Assembly (NCBI GenBank): GCA_963662815.2
Contig: CAXXWA010000005.1
Coordinates: forward strand, 1 to 64,000
DNA: 64,000 nucleotides
Direction: 5' to 3'
Source: JAPPHA01 sp963662815
Lineage (GTDB): Bacteria; Pseudomonadota; Alphaproteobacteria; Rhodobacterales; Rhodobacteraceae
Shown: in pieces, positions 18,420-28,518 of the stretch
How positions within the stretch are numbered: position 1 is the first letter of the stretch
How the letters are laid out: each line of letters opens with the position of its first letter
The notes under the pieces: generated by a model
The model's input: only the letters and a program-made list of their open reading frames with translations
Told to the model about the DNA's origin: nothing
Database searches by the model: none
Position numbers and translations under genes: made by a program

Positions 18420-19930
18420 TGTCAGTGACAAATAGAACTGTCCGGTTTTAAAGCACAAGGGTTGTCCGGTTTTCCTCTTAACCAATTTCAAGAAAAAACT
18501 GGTTGTTGTTGGTCCTGTGGAACTCGTGGGCGAGAGGCGTGAGAGTGTGGGCAGGCGGTGGTCAACGCCCTGCGTTGTCCACGGGCTGTCCACACGGCCC
18601 GAAGGGCTCACGCCGGCCCGAAGGGCTCGTCCACATTTCCACGGGACTGCGTTCATCACGTTCAGCCCGCCCGCGCCCACACGGCATCCGCGGCCGGATC
18701 GGCGACGGCCGAGCCGTCGGAATCATGGTCGGCGAGTTTTCGCGGGCCGTGGAATACGGCCAGGCGCCCGTCCGGATAACGATGGACACGCACCCGGACC
18801 TTGATGAAGTGGCGGCGGTGGGCCTGGGCCGGGACCTGGAGCTTCAGGTTTTCGAAGCTCACGCAGTTGTCCCGCCCGACTGTGCGTGGGTACTGCTCGC
18901 ACAGGATGTCGGCGAGCCCCGGGCCGATGAACGGCACGAACGCCGTGCCCGCCTCGGCCGCCGGCACCGCGAACTCGGCGTTGAACGCCGGGCGGCAGCG
19001 CGTGGCGAGACAGCGGTTCGCACCGGAGATCGTGTCGATGCCCTGAGCAGCGAGCTCCTTCGGGAGACGTTCCTGACGAGTGCCGAACATGCGTTCGCAT
19101 CGCCCCCGGGCTTCGGGCGGGCAGGCGGGGATCATGTCCACCCCGAGCTGGCGCATCGCGCGACCGAACTGTGCCGGATTGCGGCGATCGACTTTGCCGC
19201 CAGCCTCGGGCGTGTGCCAATAATGCGAACCGCGGTCGGCATGCAGGCTCGAGGGCAGTCCCCACTCCGCGATGACCTCGGCCATCGCCCGGAAACCCGA
19301 CGCCGTTCCTTCCTCCTCGACAAGGAACATCGAGTCATGCTCCGATGTCGCATCATCAAGCGTGATGATGAGATCCCGGCACTTCCCGGGAACCCACTCG
19401 TGGGTCGAACCATCCTGGTGCAGCATCATCCCCCGAAGCGGCGATCGCTCACGGCGGCGGCGATGCTTGCCGCGTCCCGGGGCCGGCGCCACCAGGCCCG
19501 CTCGCTGGAGGACGGTCTTGACCCAGGTGCAGCTCCGCTTCCCCGCATGTTCGCGGCGGTAGTGGCTGTAGAAATGCTTGACGTTCCATCCGTCATAACG
19601 CTCGCGGTACAGCATCCCGGTCTTCAGAACCTCGTCGGTCGGGGCCCGACGGGCCGAGACCTCGCTCATGCGTTTGTCGAGCAGGCCGTCCAGACCATCC
19701 TCCTCGTACCGGTCCACATAGCGCCGGAACGTGCGGGCACACACGCCCAAAAGACACGCGGCCTCCTCCTGGGTCAGGCGGCGTTCTTCCCAGCCGCCGT
19801 AGGCTTCTTCGAATCTCATCCGTCGCAACTCCTGCAGCAATTTTGTTCGTGTCATCGGGCACCTCCTCGGTGCCCAGAAAACCGGACAGATCATTTGCTA
19901 CAACTGCGGACAGATCATTAGCTCCTAACA
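18420..19930 (-). mobile_element. IS1202-like (ISNCY) element with 16-bp target duplication
   Basis: Ends read TGTCAGTGACAAATAG (left) and the complement of a TGTTAGGAGCTAATG (right). Copies of CTGTCCGGTTTT lie inside both ends. CGCTTGCATGCTCGCA occurs immediately left (18404-18419) and right (19931-19946), a 16-bp duplication, or 17 if the next T is counted. Long duplications are characteristic of parts of the IS1202 family. The disrupted reading frame closes when the element is removed. Confidence 0.85.
18662..19855 (-). CDS. IS1202-like transposase
   Basis: 397 aa from MTRTKLLQELRRMRFEEAY. The N-terminus has a helix-turn-helix (LTQEEAACLLGVCARTFRRY), followed by a DDE domain: GMMLHQDGSTHEWVPG (Asp), SSLHADRGSHYWHTPEAGG (Asp) and a C-terminal EARGRCERMFGTRQERLPKEL (Glu). 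This order is typical of the group formerly filed as ISNCY. An upstream in-frame start at 19894 would lie in the terminal repeats and is less likely. No frameshift was seen. Confidence 0.87.
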   Translation of the reverse strand: MTRTKLLQELRRMRFEEAYGGWEERRLTQEEAACLLGVCARTFRRYVDRYEEDGLDGLLDKRMSEVSARRAPTDEVLKTGMLYRERYDGWNVKHFYSHYRREHAGKRSCTWVKTVLQRAGLVAPAPGRGKHRRRRERSPLRGMMLHQDGSTHEWVPGKCRDLIITLDDATSEHDSMFLVEEEGTASGFRAMAEVIAEWGLPSSLHADRGSHYWHTPEAGGKVDRRNPAQFGRAMRQLGVDMIPACPPEARGRCERMFGTRQERLPKELAAQGIDTISGANRCLATRCRPAFNAEFAVPAAEAGTAFVPFIGPGLADILCEQYPRTVGRDNCVSFENLKLQVPAQAHRRHFIKVRVRVHRYPDGRLAVFHGPRKLADHDSDGSAVADPAADAVWARAG

Positions 19931-20016
19931 CGCTTGCATGCTCGCATTGCGAGTTTGACGAACCTGCGGTAATCTAGTGGCTTCCGCCCTTCGCTAATGC
20001 CCAGGTAACTGCCGAA

Positions 20017-20409
20017 ATGAAGAAACCGCGCCGACGGCCGAACGCCAAGCATCGAGAGGTTCAAGCACCACCTCCAAACGTGAATCTGCAGCGGGTGGCG
20101 AGATCTTCCCGTTACGTGGGGAGCGTGTATCATAAGGACACTCCGAGTTTTGCTGGGCCGGTGACGAGTCCTCGCCCGGACGCCAGTCTCTGTGACCAGA
20201 CGCTGGCCAACCGCCAAAGACTGGTCCAGACTTGGCTTCGTACAGGCATCAGTAATGGCCATACCGGTGCCTGGCGGTGTGGATTTCCGCAATACGTTTG
20301 GTATCGTCACGATGGAACGGTTTATGAGGCCCGACAGGGATCGCCTGGCTCCGGCGAGTATCTTGGATATCCTCTGCAACCCCAAGAGGTAGTGAGGGGA
20401 TTGCCTTGA
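20017..20409 (+). CDS. Conserved hypothetical protein
   Basis: 130 aa. It has a basic start (MKKPRRRPNAKHREV), then SSRYVGSVYHKDTPSFAGPV, a middle LANRQRLVQTWLRTGI and a C-terminal CGFPQYVWYRHDGTVYEARQ followed by GEYLGYPLQPQEVVRGLP. The ending resembles small proteins with a (F/Y)PRYVWY...YEARLVN signature seen in many genomes, but no function is known to me. It lies just after the remnant ending at 19972 and may once have been its operon partner. GC content is lower than in the insertion elements, which fits a cellular gene. Confidence 0.6.
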   Translation: MKKPRRRPNAKHREVQAPPPNVNLQRVARSSRYVGSVYHKDTPSFAGPVTSPRPDASLCDQTLANRQRLVQTWLRTGISNGHTGAWRCGFPQYVWYRHDGTVYEARQGSPGSGEYLGYPLQPQEVVRGLP

Positions 20410-20499
20410 GTTTTCGCCTAGGCACTGTACCCAAAACATTCGGCATTTCCGCGCCTCGGTGATTCCTGCCGGAAACAGTCCGGACAAGGAGTTCGAGGC

Positions 20500-21323
20500 A
20501 TGAGCGGCGACCGACACGACATGACGGATGCGGAGTGGAAAATCCTCCGCTCCGTGCTTCCCGGAAGCATCAGGGCCCGAGACGGGTGCATGACAGGCGG
20601 GTGATGGACGGCATCTTCTTCGTGCTGCGCACCGGCACGCCGTGGCGCGACCTGCCGGAGCGCTACGGTCCCTGCACGACCTGCTTCAACCGCTACAACC
20701 GGTGGAGCAGGAACGGCCTCCGGGAGAAGATCATGTCGAAACTTCAGGAACTTGCGGAAGGCGACGACAACGACGGCGACGGCGGCGGCGGGGAGCTTCG
20801 ACTGCGCATGGCGGGTTCCTCGTCGATCCGCGTTCACAGGCACGGCGCGGGCGCCCCACGGGACGGCGAGCCTCCCGAGGTCGGGACGGGCCGCGGCGGC
20901 AGGACCACTAAGGTCCACATCGGCATCGACGGCAACGCGCTGGTGAAGGCCGTGCTCCCGACCCCCGGCCAGGCGGCCGACTGCACGCAGGCGGGGGCGC
21001 TCCTCGAGGGGCTCGGGCCGGACGAGACGGTGATCGGCGACAGGGCTTATGACAGCAACGCCATCCTCGACATGATTTCGGCGGCCGGAGCGACCGCGGT
21101 GATTCCGCCGAAGTCCAGCCGGAACGAGCAGCGCGGGCTTGACCGCGAGGCATGCCGGGAGCGCAGTCCGGTCGAAAGATTCATCGGGAAGATCAAGGAG
21201 TTCCGGAGGGTTGCAACGCGGTACGACAAGACCGCGCGCAACTTCCTGTCCACCGTGCGCCTGGCCATCAGCCGGTTCCTGCTCCGGCGGGTCGCAAGCC
21301 GGTTAATTGAGTCCACAGCTTAA
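20500..21323 (+). pseudogene. IS5-family transposase, one frameshift
   Basis: Starts MSGDRHDMTDAEWKILRSVL at 20500. One missing base near 20570 moves it to the frame with GIFFVLRTGTPWRDLPERYG, TTKVHIGIDGNALVKAVL (Asp), VIGDRAYDSNAILDMI (Asp) and RSPVERFIGKIKEFRRVATR (Glu-containing C-terminal signature). The stop at 21321-21323 coincides with the junction to the next gene, whose 5' end was removed by this insertion. Ends and target duplication were not resolved. Confidence 0.8.
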
Positions 21324-21364
21324 ATTTCAACTGGGTTGATGCTGGCCCCTCGACGGATGCCTTT

Positions 21365-22579
21365 ATGCGCCGGACGATGGCGAAATTCTCCATTGAGGCT
21401 GGCGGCAAGACGCTGACTGCTGTGCAAGATCGTCAGAGTCGACGCTACAGAAAGCAGATTGTTGTGCCTCTCTTCGTGGTAGTTAACTGGCTTGTCGACA
21501 ACTGGTGGCACCTTTGGCACGAACCGGCAGATATGCAGAAGCAAAGGTCCGGATTCGATGAGCGACACAATTTGGCGTATGCTGGAAACGGCTTTCTGCT
21601 GCCCAAGCTGACGATTGCACCGTCATCCGAACGAATCCACCTGGTTGCCAACCGCTGGGAGCCTGCGCATGCCTCGATTTCGTTTGTCGAGGAAGTGGAC
21701 ACCTATGTCGAAGCATCGGAACTTCGGACGGAATTCCAGCGACTCATCGACAAGGTGCTCATGCGGCTGAAATTTCTCAATGACTGCGAAGAAGGCATTC
21801 AATTGTCTGAAGCGTGGGCCGCAATCAACAATCTGGATCCCGAAGAGCAAGAGTTCAGCCGGGCAGCAGCCATGTGCGGAGTCGACCCGTTCGATGTAGA
21901 GGACGACATCGGTGAAGCGATTGTGGCGTTCTGGGGGCGTATCGAGCCTTCCATACGAGAAGAGGCGTTGGCGGCTGCGGATGCACACATGCTTCCTCAA
22001 TTGGGCGATTGGCTTGTGGATGCTGTGGAAGATCTGGCTTCCGCAGGCAAAGAAAACGATTGGAATGAAATCAGGGATCAGGTTCCAGTTTCCCGCACGA
22101 AGGAACCATGGAAACAAGGATATGAATTGGCGCAACTGGTACGCGACTTGCTCCAGCTGGGCCAGGAACCGTTCGAATTTCACTCCGAGGGGCCACTTGC
22201 AGTCTTTCACCAGGAACAGACTTCGCCCAGCCGTCGGATTGAAGGAATTGTTGCAGCGGGAACCCCAGCGTGTGTGACTGTATCCCGAAGTCACAGCAGC
22301 GGTCGGCGCTTTCTCGTGGCTCGTGCGCTGGGTGAGTTTGTCGGCGGCAAGGATGCGCGTCCGGGGATTCTGGGTTCCCTGCACAGTGATCGGCAAGCGC
22401 GCTCGAGGGCGTTTGCGGCCGAATTTCTGGCACCGGCCGAGGTCCTGTACAGTCGATGGAACTCTTCGGAGGTGCCCGACGAAGAGGTCGATGAGCTTGG
22501 CCGTGAATTCGACGTGTCAACCAGAGTGATTTGGCACCAGATCGAGAATTACAAGCGAGAAATGTCCTCTTCCTGGTGA
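21365..22579 (+). CDS. ImmA/IrrE-like protein without an obvious HExxH, 5' end cut by IS5
   Basis: 404 aa from the first ATG after the IS5 element, but the frame is open and coding-like back to 21326 (NWVDAGPSTDAF), so the original start was probably removed by the insertion. The N-terminal part has FVVVNWLVDNWWHLWHEPAD. The C-terminal part has the IrrE/ImmA pattern RRFLVARALGEFVGG, SRAFAAEFLAPAEVLY and REFDVSTRVIWHQIENY. Where zinc peptidases of this family have HELGH, this protein has RALGE, so it should lack protease activity. It may be a stress or phage regulator, which is an inference. Confidence 0.6.
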   Translation: MRRTMAKFSIEAGGKTLTAVQDRQSRRYRKQIVVPLFVVVNWLVDNWWHLWHEPADMQKQRSGFDERHNLAYAGNGFLLPKLTIAPSSERIHLVANRWEPAHASISFVEEVDTYVEASELRTEFQRLIDKVLMRLKFLNDCEEGIQLSEAWAAINNLDPEEQEFSRAAAMCGVDPFDVEDDIGEAIVAFWGRIEPSIREEALAAADAHMLPQLGDWLVDAVEDLASAGKENDWNEIRDQVPVSRTKEPWKQGYELAQLVRDLLQLGQEPFEFHSEGPLAVFHQEQTSPSRRIEGIVAAGTPACVTVSRSHSSGRRFLVARALGEFVGGKDARPGILGSLHSDRQARSRAFAAEFLAPAEVLYSRWNSSEVPDEEVDELGREFDVSTRVIWHQIENYKREMSSSW

Positions 22580-22628
22580 CTCCCTCACGGCAACCAGCTC
22601 ATCGCCGAAGCGGTGTGCGTGGGTGGTT

Positions 22629-22682
22629 GGGTCCATTCCAACAAATACATAAGGCGACATTCCTCAGAGCCGATCCTTGACA
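22629..22682. repeat. Copy of the tnpR-side transposon end
   Basis: GCGACATTCCTCAGAGCCG here (22654-22672) is repeated at 23672-23690, where it forms the end of the resolvase gene, and both are preceded by a CCAACAAA motif. This looks like the terminal part of a second Tn3-type element abutting the 37-bp repeat. Confidence 0.4.
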
Positions 22683-22791
22683 GGCGTCATCGCATGATTT
22701 GTACGCTGGATTACCCTAACCCGGCATAGCCGGAACCAAATCTCTCCGAGATGATATGCTGGATCCTGCGTCCTTGCGAGGGAGTTGGATC

Positions 22792-23637
22792 ATGGCATGC
22801 CCATTCGTCGAGCGTCACCAGGCTGATGCCGCCGGGATGGTTTCGTGTATTGACCGGGTTGTTCTGTCAGGCTTGCTGCCGGACATCGGCCATGCCCGGG
22901 CGATGGAGAGCTGGCTGCGCATCCATCAGGTTCGGTTGGCGGACTACCTGCGCTGGGCCGAGCCGATGCGCGAGGAGACCCGTGACAACGCCATGAAGGT
23001 TGCTGCAGAGGCCGGTGTCCAGATCGAGTTCATCCGCAGGCTCAAGGCCTTTCGCAAGGAGGATCGGGTCAAGAGGGTCCTCGAGGAGCGCAGTGACGCG
23101 CCGGGCCTCGTGCACATCTTTTCGGCGATGGAGAGCTGCACGTCGTTCCGCCACTGGCGGGATCCGAAGTCCGGCACCACGACGCTGCGCCCGACTTCGG
23201 GAAAGTGCCTGCACTACTGCTTCCACTTCATAGATGAGCGCTTCGGGCTGTGCTAAGTGCGCGTGCCGACCTGGGCGCCGTTCCGCCTCCAGGTCTACTT
23301 CAACGGGCACAACTGGCTGGCGCGACGTCTGCACGATGCCGGGATCGGCTGTCAGCTCGCCGACAACGCCTTTCTTGCGATCGACGACTTCGAGCAGGCC
23401 CAGGCCCTCGCCAGGGACTTCGATGTCCGGGTCCTGCATCGCCGCCTCGATGAATGGGCCCGACGCTTCTGTCCGGCCGTGCGGCATTTCCCGTCCGGGC
23501 ATCACTGGAGCATCATGCAGGCGGAGTACGCCACGGACATCCTGTTCCATCGTCAGGACCGCTTCCAGCCGCTCCACGACGCCATGACCCGCACCGCCGT
23601 GCACAGCGTCAAGGCCGACCAGGTGGCCACCTTCGGG
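22792..23637 (+). pseudogene. Uncharacterised passenger protein, ochre codon and 3' truncation
   Basis: From ATG 22792 (GGAG upstream): PFVERHQADAAGMVSCIDRV, VQIEFIRRLKAFRKEDRVKR, YCFHFIDERFGLC, then TAA at 23254-23256, then in the same frame VRVPTWAPFRLQVYFNGHNWLA, GCQLADNAFLAIDDFEQAQ and so on to the element end near 23637. Relatives with the pattern FGL-Y-RVPTW-PF-LQVY-NG are common multicopy hypothetical proteins. The stop replaces what is probably a Tyr. The function is unknown to me; it is often associated with mobile DNA. Confidence 0.6.
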
Positions 23638-23671
23638 TCTATCCCAACAAAGGTACGTGAAGCGACATTCC

Positions 23672-24247
23672 TCAGAGCCGATCCCTGACGCGCAAAATGG
23701 TCTGTCTGCTTGTCCCGAACTGTCGAGCGATCGAAGAGATCGTCTCGCCGTTCCGGATCTTCTTCTTCACCAGATCCTGCTGATCGGCGGACAGGGCCGA
23801 GGGCCGGCCCAGAGACTTGCCAGCCGCCTTGGCTCTTGCGAGGCCGGACCGGGTGCGTTCCACGAGAAGATCGCGCTCGAACCGGGCGACGGCGTTGATG
23901 ACGTTCATGGTCATCTTTCCGGCGGAACTGGTCAGGTCCACGCCTCCCAAGGCAAGGCAGTGGACGCGCATGCCCATTTCCTCCAGGTCCGCGACGGTAC
24001 CGCTGACATCGATGGCGTCGCGCCCCAGCCGGTCGAGCTTGGTGACGACGAGAACATCGCCCTTCTCCATCCTGTCGAGCTGGCGGGAAAAGCCCTTGCG
24101 TTGCGCGACCGCCGTTGATCCGGACACGGTCTCCGAGACGATCCGGTGCGGCTCGACGCTGAAGCCTGCCGCCTCGATCTCCATGATCCGGTTTCCGGGC
24201 TCCTGGCCGACGGTCGAAACGCGGGCGCAGGCGAAGGTTCCGGACAT
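23672..24247 (-). CDS. tnpR: Serine resolvase of a Tn3-family element
   Basis: 191 aa from MSGTFACARVSTVGQEPGNR. The nucleophilic Ser lies in ARVST, followed by GDVLVVTKLDRLGRDAIDV, DLTSSAGKMTMNVINAVARFERDLLVERT and a C-terminal helix-turn-helix (ISSIARQFGTSRQTILRV). It is divergent from the transposase fragment starting at 24380, and the 132 bp between them is the place for a res site. It would resolve cointegrates. It appears intact. Confidence 0.88.
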   Translation of the reverse strand: MSGTFACARVSTVGQEPGNRIMEIEAAGFSVEPHRIVSETVSGSTAVAQRKGFSRQLDRMEKGDVLVVTKLDRLGRDAIDVSGTVADLEEMGMRVHCLALGGVDLTSSAGKMTMNVINAVARFERDLLVERTRSGLARAKAAGKSLGRPSALSADQQDLVKKKIRNGETISSIARQFGTSRQTILRVRDRL

Positions 24248-24379
24248 GTGCCGCCCTGTCACAAAATGGCTGTCCGAAACCGTGCCCGTGTCCTGCAGCG
24301 CTTCAAGCCGGCTTGCGGACGGCCTTTCGGGGCCTGTCCGAAACCGTCCGTTTCCGGCCATTCAGGAAATGCAGTGATC

Positions 24380-25632
24380 ATGCCGCGCATGCGCATCCTC
24401 TCCGCCAGCGAACAGGAGTCGTTCGACAAGCCGCCGCTGTTCGACTTTCGGGAACGGAAGAAGTTCCTCGAACCCTCCAGGGCGTTGCTTGATGCAGCTC
24501 GCGGCATGCGCGACCCGCACCGCCAGATCGGCTTTGCGTTGAGCTGCGGGCACTTCCGCGCGACGCGGCGGTACTTCGCGTCGGCTGACTTCAGGGACCG
24601 GGACTTGGCCTATGTTGCCACGCAGCTTGGCCTGGAGGTCGGGTTTCCGCTCGCGTACCCGGATCGGACCCGACAGAGGCATCAGAGACGCATCCTCGAC
24701 CTGTACGGTTTCTCCCCCTTCGATTCCAAGTCGGAAAGGGCCATGGCGGTGGAGATTGCGACGATGGCGCGCGCGCATCTGAAGCCGCGCCTGACATTCG
24801 ACCGCTGCGTTGACTTTCTCGTCCAGCGCCGGGTGCAGGTTCCCGGGTCGGGCGTGATTCTCGAACAGATCCGTTCCGGACTGCATGTCCGAAAGGCGGA
24901 ACCGATCGCGCTCATGGATGCGCGGCTCGCCAATGACGCCCGCGAGCTGCTGGATGGCCTCTTCACGACGGCAGAGGACCGGAACCTTTGCCGACTGACC
25001 CTGCTCAAGCGGCTCTCGCAGTCGGCAAGGCCGACGAAGATCGAGGAGGCCATCGCCGATTTCGAGACGCTGGCCGGGCTGCATGACCGGCTTCGCGGCG
25101 TCCTCGCAGCGCTTGAGCCTGGTGTCGCCGGCATCCGCTGCCATGCGGGCAGCGTGCTCAGGTCCGAAATGTTCCGGATCCAGAGGCGCGAGGACAACGA
25201 CCGCCACATTCACGCCGCCGCCTTCGTCGCCCATCAGTTCCATCGCAGCCAGGACAACCTGATCGATCTGTGGCTGAGCGTCATGGCGGCATTTCAGGCG
25301 ACGGTGACGCGCGGGCACAACGAACACTTGCTGCAAAGCCGAAAGAAGCAGCAGGAACATCTCAAGGCCGTCTTCGACGACCTCGACACGTCTGTCTTCG
25401 GCCTGATCCGCGACATTCGCGACGTGACCGAAGCCGACGGCCTGTCGGACGCGCAGAAGGTCGCCGACATCCGCGCGCCGCTGGATCGGGGACAGAGCAG
25501 CGCGTTCGAGCTGCTGAAGGACGATCCGGCCGCAACCGGACAGGATCGAAGCTGGTTCGACATGCTGGAGGCCCAGTCCCTGCGGTCGCAGAACCGCCTC
25601 AGCCCGATCCTGCACGGGTCGATTCCGGTAGG
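24380..25632 (+). pseudogene. tnpA: Tn3-family transposase, N-terminal part
   Basis: From ATG 24380: ILSASEQESFDKPPLFDFRE, HRQIGFALSCGHFRATRRYF and YVATQLGLEVGFPLAYPDR (the N-terminal DNA-binding domain), continuing through the linker to KVADIRAPLDRGQSSAFELL. It stops being homologous at about 25632, where a Tn3-like end (GGGGGCAGGATCGTACGTC) belonging to the opposing element begins. The catalytic domain is absent. It pairs with the divergent resolvase as one truncated transposon. Confidence 0.8.
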
Positions 25633-25647
25633 GGGCAGGATCGTACG

Positions 25648-28518
25648 TCAAGCACGTGAAGCCGCCATTGTTCGCCACAGGTATTCGCCCGTGAGCAGGA
25701 TGCGAGCCCACCCGAGCGGTGAGATGTGTCTGAGCAGATCCAATGGCGTGACAAGGCCAGCCAGTTCGCGTTCCTGCGCCGCGCGTCCGAGTTGCTCGGT
25801 GTTCCAGTAGATTATGATCGCTGCGAGAAGGTTGAGCCCCGCGATCCGGAAGTGCCGGGCCTCGGATGTCCGGTCACGGATCTCTCCCTGGCGTCCGATC
25901 CGCAGCGCGCTCTTCAGCGCATGGTGCGCCCCACCCTTGTTCAGGCCGGGACTGGCGCGTCTCTGCATGTCGATATCGAGCACCCAATCGATCATGAACA
26001 GTGTCCGTTCGACCCGTCCGATTTCCCGGAACGCGACGGCCAGGTCATGCTGACGCGGGAATGACGAGAGTTTCCGCAGGAGCTCGCTCGGCGGCATCGT
26101 CCCGGACGCCATCGTGGCCGCGCTGCGCAGGACATCGGGCCAGTTGGCGGCAATCGTGTTCTCCCTGATCCTGTCACCGATCAGCCCCCTCAATTCGGTT
26201 GGGACACCTTTCGGGTCGAAGACATGAAGACGCTTGGACGGCAGATCGCGAATGCGAGGAATGAAACGGCAGGCGAGAAGCGCCGCGGCGGCGAAGACGA
26301 GATCCGTGAAGCCGCCGGCATCGGCATATTGCTCCCGGATCCGTCGACCGGCCCTGGTCATGACCAGCCCGTCCAGCAAGCATGGGGCCTCGTTCACCGT
26401 GGACGGGATGAGTTGCGAGGCGAAAGGACCGAATTGATCGGAGACATGGGTGCAGGATTTCAGCCCGGGTTCAGATTGGTATCTGGCGTTGATGAGGTTC
26501 ATGGCCTCGCCCTGGCGTGTGGTCGGGAAGAACTGCCCGTCGCTTGACGCGGTCAGTCCCTGTCCCCGGAACTGTGCCATGGGCAGTCTGGCATGCGCCT
26601 CGATCACCATTGCCAGGGCCTGGTTGATTGCATCGCTTTCAACATGCCAGCGAGACAGGCGCGAGAGCTGGAAGAAGTCGTGGGTGCTGGACGCTGCGGC
26701 CATCTTGCTCAGGCCGAGATCGAGACCCTCCGCAAGGATCACGTTCAGCAGGCCGATGATGTCGTTGCATGGTGCCCCGGTGCGCAGGTGCGTGAAGGCG
26801 TCCGTGAATCCCGTGGCCTTGTCGACGCCCAGCAGAAGATCCGTGATCCGGATCTCGGGCAGCCGTTTGCAGAGATCCAGCACGAGTTCTCCGGCTTCGT
26901 CCGGCATGTCCGACTTGAGCCGCTCGACCCGCAGCTCTCCATTCTCGATGATGCCGTTCGGGAGGGTTCCGTCCCTGACCGCTTTCGCGAGCCTGTCCAG
27001 CCCGTCATCCATGCGCTGCCGGCGATCGGCAATCCATATCTCCGGTTCAAACGGAACCACGAACTGCGGCATGGCCCTTGCCGCCTCGATCGGGACGAGC
27101 GCCCGCTTCATGTCGGACTGGCGCCGGGAATGGTTCAGCCAGATATCCCCGGACCGGAACGCATCGCGCAGATGGAACATGACCGCGACGATCCAGAGAC
27201 GTTCCTTGTCGCCATTTTCGTTCCGCATTTGCCTGCGCCGGCTTGACCGCGGCCGCAGGAACGCGACCTCGTCGGCAACGATGTCCAGCCCATCCCGGAT
27301 CACTGCGGAGGCATCGAGCAGCGGTGCGGTTACTGAAGCGCCGGATATCTCCAGCGCGTTCAGCATGCGCGGCGCATGCAACCGGAACCGGTGCCAGCCT
27401 TTCGCGACATGATCCAGGGGATCGGCCTTGACGGTTTCGGTCAGCTGCCCGGCCTTGACAGCGAGCGTCTCCGGAACGCCCCATCCGCAGGAAGCTTCGA
27501 CTGCGTCCTCGAGTGAAGACTCATTGCTTTTCGCTTCCATCAGGGCATCAGCGAGATTCCGAAACGAACCGAGGGTGTCCTGGATGTCGGCATGCGCCTC
27601 TTCGACACGAAGGTCGGCAAGCTTCCTTGCCTCCCGGAAAATCGTGCCGACGATCCGGTCATGGGTCTCCACGATGGTGTCCGCAATGGCGGCGCCCCAC
27701 TCGACGGCACAGACCGCCAGGATGGCCAGGCGGCGGTCACCGGAGATATCGAGGAGCCCGTCGGTAAATTACCGCTCGCCCTGACGGCGCAGACGCGTGA
27801 TCCTGTGGGGTGGAATGCCATCGAGAACAGTCACCGGCAGATCTGTCTCCTGCGGGAATTCGAGCCGGTCGAGAAGGCGGTTGATGTCGGCCGAGTTGTT
27901 CCCGACCTCGAACTGGCGCAGCCATATGAACCGGCTCACATGCCCGTCGGTGTCTTCACTCAGCAGGTTGTCGAGACGCGTGCGCATCCTGCTGTCGATT
28001 CGTGATGCAATCCGGGCATCGATCCGTCGCTCCGCCGCGACCAGGGCATCGGCGCAGAGCCTCTCGATGACCGACATGCCGGGCAGGATGATCTGCCTGC
28101 GTCGGCACTCCTCCACGAAGCTGCGCACCAGTTCTTCGTCGGATCCTGCCGCTTCGGCCTGCTCCGTGAGCCAGGACTTCATCTGGCGGGCCCGCTTGCC
28201 TGTGAACATCCCGTAGCCGCAGATCCCGCGCAAGGCACCAAGATGCTCGCGGCGGGTTTCTTCGCGAACCGCATGCGGCAACAGGTCATCCGGCGTCAGG
28301 CCCAGTTGGGCCGCGATGAAACGCGACACTTCCTCCGGGATCACCTCGCCCGGTTTCAGCAGGCGCCCCGGACAACGAAAGGCGCAGAGTTGAAGCGCGG
28401 AACCGAACTGGTTCTCGGGGCGCCTTCGCTCCCGGATGTGTTCGATATCGTCATCCGCCAGGGTGTAGCGCTGCAGCAGGGATGCCTCGTCGGTCGGCAG
28501 ATCGATAAGCGCGGGCAC
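25648..28518 (-). pseudogene. tnpA: Tn3-family transposase with an in-frame ochre codon
   Basis: 957 codons in one frame from ATG 28518 to the stop at 25648, interrupted only by TAA at 27769-27771 (after RITRLRRQGER, before FTDGLLDISGD), where relatives have Tyr or a similar residue. The catalytic domain has SSDGQFFPTT (Asp), THVSDQFGPFASQ (Asp) and NKGGAHHALKSALRIGRQGE. The family has Glu in NKGEA, so the third catalytic residue has changed to Gly (GGG). Both lesions inactivate it. The second copy (41000-43091) keeps the Glu but lacks the two Asp. Confidence 0.85.

Larger units (their letters stand above)
18158..19972 (+). pseudogene. C-terminal part of an unrecognised gene, split by the IS1202-like element
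   Basis: An open frame enters just after the IS66 copy and reads PLGCHRLAVHQLEPGANP, ELMLHATFVGPAGRLDMRKL and FLDRVCPSFPRLHARI up to 18403. Removing the insertion element and one copy of its target duplication joins this in frame to ASLTNLR and a stop at 19970-19972. No start is visible, so it is a C-terminal remnant. The family was not recognised. Base composition is lower in GC than the elements around it, as for the gene at 20017. Confidence 0.55.

Noticed and set aside
23254..27771. Genetic-code change in which TAA encodes Tyr
   Set aside because: Many genes here end with TAA or TGA in the expected place, and the two cases lie in one decaying transposon. Ordinary nonsense mutation is enough.
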